Of a DNA stretch of 17,778 bases, positions 1 through 5,023 are shown piece after piece. The stretch comes from UBA2144 sp964506185. GTDB lineage: Bacteria; Patescibacteriota; Gracilibacteria; Peribacterales; Peribacteraceae. Under the pieces are notes generated by a model. The model made no database searches. It saw nothing but the letters and a program-made list of their open reading frames with translations, and was not told the DNA's origin. The stretch is taken from NCBI GenBank assembly GCA_964506185.1, contig CAZDKL010000028.1:1-17778 (forward strand), in the 5' to 3' direction. Both the position numbers and the translations under genes were made by a program. Position 1 is the stretch's first letter. Each line of letters opens with the position of its first letter.

Positions 1-98
1 TTACTGTATGTACATCATGTTCTTAATCTAAGAAATTGGTGGCGCTAAATAAATTCACTAAAAATGATTGAAGATCAACCATCTAACTCCGCAATAAA

Positions 99-362
99 TT
101 AGACCCTCTTCCAACAGCAGGCCTGATCACACTTATTACAATATTGATTTCCGTTTTCATGAACTACTCCAACAGAACACTTTGCACTACAACAGTCTGA
201 TCGAATATTTGATTGCTGTTTGGATGTCATTTTTCTGCGCTCATCTATCGAAAGATGATTCTTGCAGTATTGCTTGCCATCAGTTGGTTTATTGCATCCC
301 TTTGTAGTACAGAATTCGTTTTTTTTATGAATGATAGAGAGTGGAACAGGTACACAAGTGTG
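99..362 (-). pseudogene. Small cysteine-rich double zinc-module protein, start codon missing (degraded or non-canonical start)
   Basis: An open frame runs from just after a stop at 363-365 to a TAA at 99-101 (87 codons) with no ATG, GTG or TTG before 230. It holds two similar cysteine modules. The first is Cys-x4-Cys-x9-Cys-x2-His, beginning near 311 and ending in GKQYCKNH. The second is Cys-x4-Cys-x12-Cys-x2-Cys, ending in GNQYCNKC, followed by a Cys-Cys pair. This pattern is typical of zinc-binding ribbons or treble clefs, and the two halves look like an internal duplication. The first module lies upstream of the only in-frame ATG (228-230), so starting there would cut the domain. A separate short frame MAKKPNLD starts at ATG 398-400 and stops at 374, which could be the original N-terminus cut off by a frameshift. 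Translation could also start at a rare ATT (330-332). No -10 or Shine-Dalgarno is visible. I do not recognise the family; function unknown. Confidence 0.45.
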
Positions 363-456
363 TTAAGTTTACTTTAGTCTAAATTGGGCTTCTTAGCCAT
401 TAAAAGAGTTACTTAATTTAAAGAAGTTTAATTACAATAAATTGCTGTATTTAATT
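363..456. other. AT-rich intergenic stretch, no gene seen
   Basis: This AT-rich stretch lies between the cysteine-rich frame and the GC-rich cassette. Apart from the nine-codon frame at 374-400 on the minus strand (MAKKPNLD), nothing coding or structured is visible. Confidence 0.5.
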
Positions 457-460
457 CGGA

Positions 461-478
461 CCGGCGCCGTAGCGCCGG
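461..478. repeat. GC-rich hairpin downstream of the 69-aa gene
   Basis: Perfect 7-bp stem CCGGCGC/GCGCCGG with a cgta loop. It could end transcription of the minus-strand gene at 530, but no T-run follows on that strand, so it may instead be an end structure of the cassette. Confidence 0.5.
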
Positions 479-529
479 CCCTGTTGGTTCATTTTCAATG
501 GCCTGCGTTGCAGTAGTAGACGCGGCCGG

Positions 530-739
530 CTAGGCCCCTTGCAGACTGAACCCATGTTTTCGAAGCGCCCTTATTGCTTCCCGCATTGAGGCGTTGAAGC
601 CTTCATTGAGCATGATCGTAGTTTCACGCGGACTACTGTCATCCGGCTTTACATCCCGCCAGTTGACACCGCAGCCCATCACCACACTCATGACCTTGGC
701 CAGTCTCTCTTCCGGCACAACCAGTTTGTATGTCTGCAC
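530..739 (-). CDS. Small hypothetical protein, 69 aa
   Basis: I do not recognise this protein. The GTG at 737-739 is chosen as start because a strong GGAGG (748-752) lies 8 nt before it; the frame stays open to a TTG at 752-754, but that codon overlaps the ribosome binding site. Predicted order of elements is strand (QTYKLVV), helix (PEERLAKVMSVVMG), strand (VNWRDV), strand (ETTIML) and a basic C-terminal helix (MREAIRALRKHG). This is compatible with a small ferredoxin-like alpha/beta fold, but that is a guess from the pattern. There are no cysteine pairs, signal peptide or membrane segment. The gene lies alone inside the GC-rich inverted-repeat cassette, and its composition and Shine-Dalgarno start set it apart from neighbouring genes, suggesting acquisition. 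Confidence 0.6.
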   Translation of the reverse strand: MQTYKLVVPEERLAKVMSVVMGCGVNWRDVKPDDSSPRETTIMLNEGFNASMREAIRALRKHGFSLQGA

Positions 740-858
740 GATTGTATCCTCCAACCCATCCTAGAAAAATGAACCAATGCCCTGCATCCGCGCTAGCGCG
801 AAAGGGGTCCGGTGTAGAATACTGATTTGAGCCTTCATTTCCAGCAAATAGGCAACTT

Positions 859-1692
859 TTAGCCCTTATTAGAAGCAATCTCTTCCAAAGCCGCTTTCAC
901 CACATCCTCAACTGGACGAAGCTCAATCCCCTCTCCCTTTAACTTATCCGTATTAAGCACGCAGTTGGAACGCGGAGCTTTGGCGATCTTCAGGAGTTCT
1001 TCGTTTGTAATGGCCTCGAATTCTTTGGAAGGATCCACAATCTCTTTGTACATCTCCATGATCTGGAACGGTGAGATTGTACCGGGATTTACAATGTTAT
1101 AAAGACCTGTCTTCTCATTATCGATTAGCTTCTTTGTAGCTTCAATGAACTCCGGAAGGTAGGTAATTGAGTTTTGAACATCAAGAACCTTGTCATAGTG
1201 AGCAATTTTTGTGATCAGGTTTCTCTCCTCACTGGTGCCATCAAATAGCATTCTGAGCCTAAGGACTAGTACTTGATTTGAAAACTCTCTAAGCATCTGA
1301 TCTGCCCATGCTTTGGATTTTGAGTAGAAGCTGCTTGTGAAATTCGGATCATCCTCTTCTGTAAATCCCTTTCCTCCATTATCTCCCTCATAAATGCATC
1401 CTGAACTCATATGAACCCAATAAAGTCCCCTTTTACTGCATTCATTAAGGAGAATAAGAGGGCCTGCAACATTACTCCACATAGTCTCTTCTTTATGATC
1501 CTCACACCAATCCACATTTGGACGACCTGTCCTGCCTACAGCATTGATGACAATATCAGGCTGAAACTCTTCCAAAGCGGAAACAACGTGGTCCTTTTCG
1601 CCTATATCAATGCTTGGCGCATGTGCATCTGGATACATTTTCATGAATTGGGAGCCTAAGTATCCGGAGGCTCCGAAAATAACAACTCGCAT
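859..1692 (-). CDS. NAD(P)-dependent sugar-nucleotide reductase, RmlD / plant NRS-ER (UER1) type
   Basis: This 277-aa extended short-chain dehydrogenase/reductase has a Rossmann nucleotide site GASGYLG at residues 7-13, an active-site SSG at 96-98 (MSSGCIYEG) and the catalytic Tyr123-x3-Lys127 (YSKSK). The segments VDWCEDHKEET (60-70), EEDDPNFTSSFYSK, RMLF, a NITKI-like LITKI (159-163), NPGTIS (202-207) and APRSN (239-243) match, from memory, the C-terminal reductase domain of plant rhamnose synthases and UER1 more closely than ordinary RmlD. Its likely reaction is reduction of a 4-keto-6-deoxy sugar nucleotide, perhaps with epimerisation, giving a dTDP- or UDP-linked deoxysugar for cell-surface glycans. 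No other sugar gene is in the window, so the substrate is open. The ATG follows a TAGAAT -10 by 9 nt, with no Shine-Dalgarno. It is divergent from ftsK. Confidence 0.85.
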   Translation of the reverse strand: MRVVIFGASGYLGSQFMKMYPDAHAPSIDIGEKDHVVSALEEFQPDIVINAVGRTGRPNVDWCEDHKEETMWSNVAGPLILLNECSKRGLYWVHMSSGCIYEGDNGGKGFTEEDDPNFTSSFYSKSKAWADQMLREFSNQVLVLRLRMLFDGTSEERNLITKIAHYDKVLDVQNSITYLPEFIEATKKLIDNEKTGLYNIVNPGTISPFQIMEMYKEIVDPSKEFEAITNEELLKIAKAPRSNCVLNTDKLKGEGIELRPVEDVVKAALEEIASNKG

Positions 1693-1701
1693 AGTGTCTA
1701 C

Positions 1702-1710
1702 ATTCTAACA
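1702..1710 (-). promoter_or_regulatory. Extended -10 promoter of the sugar reductase gene
   Basis: TGT-TAGAAT read on the minus strand, ending 9 nt before the ATG at 1692. Transcription should start within about 3 nt of the ATG, giving a leaderless mRNA. The -35 is weak (TTGTAT, 18-bp spacing). Confidence 0.55.
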
Positions 1711-1734
1711 GGCTGAACCTATTTAATACAACTA

Positions 1735-1763
1735 TTCACATACGACAATAATCATGCTATAAA
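1735..1763 (+). promoter_or_regulatory. ftsK promoter placed for a leaderless mRNA
   Basis: TTCACA (1735-1740), a 17-bp spacer and TATAAA (1758-1763) with TGC just before it (extended -10). Only 8 nt separate the -10 from the ftsK ATG, so the predicted transcript begins at or next to the start codon. No Shine-Dalgarno is present. Confidence 0.65.
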
Positions 1764-1771
1764 ATACCCCT

Positions 1772-4018
1772 ATGCCACGCAGAAAAACTCGTCGAAGAAG
1801 AACGAAGAGAAAAGCTTCTTCTCTTGATCTAAGTGAATCAACAGTCAGACATATTTCTGGTATCGTTCAAATCGGTGCAGGAATTTTGGTACTTCTTGCC
1901 CTGCAAGAACAAGCAGGACCAATAGGAGACTCTCTTAATAAAGTACTTACGTTCTTCCTTGGAAAATGGGGAATGCTCTTTCCTTTGTTTCTGGTTGGAT
2001 CTGGTTTGCTTCATTGGTTTTCCGCCGAGAATTATTTTGAAACAAAGCGTGCAGTTGGTTTGATGCTTTGCATATTGGCTTTCTTGGGAGTAATGCACAT
2101 GCAGGCTCCACTCGAGGATCTGGGAACTAAACGTGATGAACTAGCTGGCGCAATAGGATTTGCTGTTAGTCTTCCGTTTGTGCTTTTTACAACTCGCATA
2201 GTTGGTTACACAGTGCTTGGGGCAGTTTTCCTGATTGGGCTATTTGTTTCTTTCGAACCTGATTTTGGGGCAATGGTTTGCTGGGTAAAAGAAATTTCTA
2301 TGCCGACACCTAAGAAGAAGCGAAGGCGAAGAGTATCTGATGAAGATGAAGAAGAAGACGAATGGGATGAGGAAGGCGAGGAAGAAGATGAAGAAGATGA
2401 AGAGTACGACGAAGATGAAGACGAGGAATACGACGATGAAGATGATGAAGAACCTGAATTAAATATTATTCGTCCTGCATTCGCTCAAAAAGTTGCCAAA
2501 GAAAAAGCTAAGAAGAATGTGAAAGAGAAGGTTAAAAAAGCAGATGAACTACAGATGAAAGATACTCGTTTTGAAGAATGGACATTCCCCTCTTTTGATC
2601 TTCTTGATTCTGACCACAGCGAACTTACCGTTGATGATGAGGAGCTAAAGAGCAAAGCGAAACTGATTGAGGAGAAACTTGAGGAGTTTGAGGTTGATGT
2701 GACCGTGAGGGACGCACGTCCCGGTCCGACCGTTACTCAATTCACTCTGGAGCCTTCAGAAGGAGTTAAAATAAGCAGAATAGCCAATCTGAAGAATGAT
2801 TTGGCACTTGCACTCGCGGCTCCAAGTCTGAGAATTGAGGCTCCTATTCCCGGCAAATCTCTTGTTGGAATTGAAATGCCAAATGAGAAGAGGACTTTGG
2901 TGCACTTGAGGGAGATTCTGGAAAGTCCTGAATTTACACAAAGCACTTCTTCGCTGACACTTCCATTGGGGCGAGATGTTTCGGGGGATGCAGTTGTCGC
3001 TGATCTTGCAAGCATGCCGCACTTGCTTGTTGCAGGTGCCACCGGATCCGGAAAGTCTGTTTGTATGAACGCTTTCCTGGCGTCTCTTCTTTACCAGAAC
3101 GCTCCGCATGAACTCAAGTTCATTATGGTGGATCCCAAGAGGGTGGAACTTGTTCCTTATGATGGCATTCCGCATTTGCTGACTCCGGTTATAACGGAAT
3201 CAGAGAAAGCACTTCAGGCATTCCGATGGGTCGTTGCAGAGATGGGTCGCAGGCTTCACAAGTTTGCTGACGCCAAGGTAAGAAACATCGCAGAATACAA
3301 CGAGAAGCAAATGGAAGAAGAGAATGTTCTGCCGCGTATTGTACTGGTGGTTGATGAATTGGCTGACCTGATGATGCGGCAGTATAGGAGAGATACCGAG
3401 ACGATGATTATAAGAATTGCACAGATGGCCCGCGCAACCGGTATGCATATTATTATTGCAACCCAAAGGCCTAGCGTGGATGTTATTACGGGACTTATTA
3501 AAGCAAACATTCCAACACGAATCTCATTCAGAACCGTATCCGCAGTTGACTCTCGAACTATCATCGATTCAATTGGCGCGGAAGATTTGCTTGGTAAAGG
3601 AGATAGCTTGTATCTGACTGCGACGACTCCCAAGCCGATGCGCGTTCAGGGCATATTTGTTTCAACCAAGGAGGTTGAGAGAATAATCAATGCGGTAAAG
3701 ATTGCAGGCGGAGGGAAAGTTACCGAGCAGATAGGAATTGAGGATGATGAGGATGATGAGAATCAAGCCGATATACCCGCCGGAGCATATGACAATATTG
3801 ATCTGGAAGCTGATGATAATGGAGGAGATGATTTATTCTTCGAAGCGGTCAGAGTCGTTCAGGAAACAGGAAGAGCTTCTGCAAGCCTGCTCCAACGCCA
3901 GTTAAAGGTCGGTTACGCAAGAGCTGCCAGGCTCCTGGATATTATGGAAGATAAGAATCTAATAGGACCTGCAGATGGAGCTAAGGCTAGGAAAGTTTAT
4001 ATTGGAACGCAAGCATAA
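1772..4018 (+). CDS. ftsK: DNA translocase FtsK
   Basis: This 748-aa membrane-anchored, septum-located ATPase pumps chromosomal DNA during division. A very basic start (residues 2-14) precedes hydrophobic segments near 29-47, 60-83, 94-110 and 125-162, the membrane domain. A linker follows with a KKKRRRR patch (181-187) and then about 40 mostly Asp/Glu residues (189-229). The motor domain starts near 285: Walker A GATGSGKS at 422-429, VDPKRVEL at 453-460, Walker B IVLVVDEL at 523-530, and IIATQRPSVDVITG at 561-574. A winged-helix gamma domain fills 686-746 (EAVRVVQETGRASASLLQRQL). The length is normal for SpoIIIE/FtsK with a short linker. The gene stands alone: promoter directly upstream, large palindrome directly downstream. 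The start is fixed by the -10 placement. A second short acidic run (657-662) precedes gamma. Confidence 0.97.
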   Translation: MPRRKTRRRRTKRKASSLDLSESTVRHISGIVQIGAGILVLLALQEQAGPIGDSLNKVLTFFLGKWGMLFPLFLVGSGLLHWFSAENYFETKRAVGLMLCILAFLGVMHMQAPLEDLGTKRDELAGAIGFAVSLPFVLFTTRIVGYTVLGAVFLIGLFVSFEPDFGAMVCWVKEISMPTPKKKRRRRVSDEDEEEDEWDEEGEEEDEEDEEYDEDEDEEYDDEDDEEPELNIIRPAFAQKVAKEKAKKNVKEKVKKADELQMKDTRFEEWTFPSFDLLDSDHSELTVDDEELKSKAKLIEEKLEEFEVDVTVRDARPGPTVTQFTLEPSEGVKISRIANLKNDLALALAAPSLRIEAPIPGKSLVGIEMPNEKRTLVHLREILESPEFTQSTSSLTLPLGRDVSGDAVVADLASMPHLLVAGATGSGKSVCMNAFLASLLYQNAPHELKFIMVDPKRVELVPYDGIPHLLTPVITESEKALQAFRWVVAEMGRRLHKFADAKVRNIAEYNEKQMEEENVLPRIVLVVDELADLMMRQYRRDTETMIIRIAQMARATGMHIIIATQRPSVDVITGLIKANIPTRISFRTVSAVDSRTIIDSIGAEDLLGKGDSLYLTATTPKPMRVQGIFVSTKEVERIINAVKIAGGGKVTEQIGIEDDEDDENQADIPAGAYDNIDLEADDNGGDDLFFEAVRVVQETGRASASLLQRQLKVGYARAARLLDIMEDKNLIGPADGAKARKVYIGTQA

Positions 4019-4033
4019 TTTCAAACCTCCAAC

Positions 4034-4103
4034 TGTTGCATTGTAATCAATACAAAAGTAGGGGCACAGCGCGCTGTGCCCCTACTTATTTTACAATGCA
4101 ACA
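4034..4103. repeat. Nested palindrome between ftsK and rdgB (dispersed repeat and/or terminator)
   Basis: Outer arms TGTTGCATTGTAA (4034-4046) and TTACAATGCAACA (4091-4103) are a perfect 13-bp inverted repeat. Inside is a perfect 32-nt palindrome with 16-bp arms (4056-4071 / 4072-4087), core GTAGGGGCACAGCG and its complement. The whole can fold as one long two-stage hairpin. It lies 15 bp after the ftsK stop, so it probably ends ftsK transcription, but the outer AT arms and GC core look more like a REP/MITE-type repeat. From memory, similar GTAGGGGCAC palindromes occur as dispersed repeats in unrelated bacteria. Confidence 0.75.
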
Positions 4104-4118
4104 ATCTAATGGTTTCAT

Positions 4119-4146
4119 TTGCCACATATCGATGAACATATATCAT
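4119..4146 (+). promoter_or_regulatory. rdgB promoter
   Basis: TTGCCA (4119-4124), a 16-bp spacer and TATCAT (4141-4146), ending 6 nt before the ATG at 4153. The predicted transcription start falls at the start codon. Confidence 0.5.
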
Positions 4147-4152
4147 TTGTAT

Positions 4153-4755
4153 ATGCAACTCCTAATAGGTACAAATAACAAAGGCAAGGTAATCGAAATC
4201 TCCGAGGTCTTAACCGGTCTGGAACTTGATCTAAAAACGCCAGCTGACCTCTCCATAAAGGCAGAGCCTGAGGAAACAGGAACTACATTCCAAGAGAACG
4301 CTATTCAAAAAGTGCGTCATTTCCACGGTCTTGGCAAAGGAATGCCTACAATCTCGGAAGATTCTGGAATAATCGTTGATGCAATTCAAAACGAACTTGG
4401 ACTCCATACCAGAAGATGGGGAGCAGGACCCGCTGCTTCTGACGAAGAATGGATTGAGCATTTTCTTAAGCGCATGAAAAACGAACCTAATAAGAAAGCT
4501 GCATTCATGTGCCACCTTGCATACATTGATCACAACGGAGAGCTTCATTTATTTGACGGGGAATGCAGAGGAGTTATAACTGAGGATCTGGAGGCTGATT
4601 ACCTGCCGGGGCTCCCGATCTCAGGATGCTTCCGTCCTGAGGGATTTGATTCTGTCTTCTCAGCCCTTAATCTTGAACAAAAAAATAGTACAAGTCATAG
4701 GGGTAGAGCTACGCAAAAACTCAGGGATCACCTTTGTCTGAACCTTGATTCATAA
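4153..4755 (+). CDS. rdgB: Non-canonical purine NTP pyrophosphatase (RdgB/HAM1/ITPase family)
   Basis: This 200-aa cytosolic house-cleaning enzyme hydrolyses dITP, ITP and XTP to the monophosphate and pyrophosphate, keeping deaminated purines out of DNA and RNA. Family motifs appear in order: GTNNKGK (6-12, the usual N-terminal nucleotide site), TFQENA (45-50), SEDSG (68-72, the catalytic acidic loop, usually ADDSG), GFDSVF (164-169, usually GYDPIF) and SHRGRA (181-186, base recognition). The start at MQLLIGTNN is chosen because it puts the nucleotide motif at the N-terminus as in the family and follows a -10 by 6 nt. The frame is open further upstream (an ATG at 4036), but that would run through the palindrome. 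SEDSG and GFDSVF are mild variants; with no divergence at charged positions the enzyme should be active. Confidence 0.93.
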   Translation: MQLLIGTNNKGKVIEISEVLTGLELDLKTPADLSIKAEPEETGTTFQENAIQKVRHFHGLGKGMPTISEDSGIIVDAIQNELGLHTRRWGAGPAASDEEWIEHFLKRMKNEPNKKAAFMCHLAYIDHNGELHLFDGECRGVITEDLEADYLPGLPISGCFRPEGFDSVFSALNLEQKNSTSHRGRATQKLRDHLCLNLDS

Positions 4756-5023
4756 GATTCAAGGATTAGCTTGATTAAGATCTCAACCACTACTCTAACT
4801 AATAGCCACGAACCGGCAAACACACCCGAACGAGGAGCCAGTAGTCATTTGTTGAATAACGCGAGCAGATGGCGACCTTTAGTGTCGTCTCTGCGAGCCC
4901 AGCTCTGATTATGAGAAGAGCGCGACGAGTGAGTTGTGTTTGCCTTGATCTTTTCTTTGCTTCTTTCTTTTGCATCAAGGTAAAAGAAAGAAGAAATAAC
5001 TTGTATGTACAATGTACATACAC
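4756..5023. other. Structured intergenic region, no protein gene; several hairpins
   Basis: No convincing reading frame on either strand. Hairpins visible in order: a bulged 11-bp stem GCAGA-(T)-GGCGAC / GTCGTC-TCTGC (4865-4894, loop ctttagt); GCTCT/AGAGC (4902-4921); a 7-bp CCTTGAT/ATCAAGG (4943-4980); and a competing 12-bp CTTCTTTCTTTT/AAAAGAAAGAAG (4960-4993). The CCTTGAT and CTTCTTT hairpins overlap and exclude each other. This could be a small structured RNA or a dispersed repeat; I cannot tell which. Confidence 0.45.
5002..5022 (-). terminator. Candidate terminator of the helicase-nuclease gene
   Basis: Perfect 9-bp inverted repeat TGTATGTAC-aat-GTACATACA directly after the minus-strand stop, followed on that strand by a pyrimidine-rich run (about 5001 to 4983). 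The stem is AT-rich, so terminator strength is uncertain. Confidence 0.4.

Larger units (their letters stand above)
457..811. mobile_element. GC-rich cassette bounded by inverted repeats (candidate non-autonomous element)
   Basis: This block is clearly richer in G+C than its AT-rich flanks and is bounded symmetrically. Outermost is a 6-bp inverted pair CGGACC (457-462) / GGTCCG (806-811). Inside that lies a palindrome on each side: CCGGCGC-cgta-GCGCCGG (461-478) and CGCGCTAGCGCG (789-800). Inside those is a perfect 12-bp inverted repeat, TTGGTTCATTTT (484-495) and AAAATGAACCAA (766-777). A near direct repeat, CAATGGCCTGC (496-506) / CAATGCCCTGC (775-785), overlaps the arms. The enclosed gene (530-739) uses a Shine-Dalgarno start, unlike the housekeeping genes here. 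There is no transposase and I see no target-site duplication, so mobility is inferred only from the repeats and composition. Confidence 0.4.

Noticed and set aside
4036..4152. Upstream in-frame extension of rdgB from ATG 4036
   Set aside because: It would translate the nested palindrome and the promoter, and would place the GTNNKGK motif about 40 residues from the N-terminus, unlike the family.
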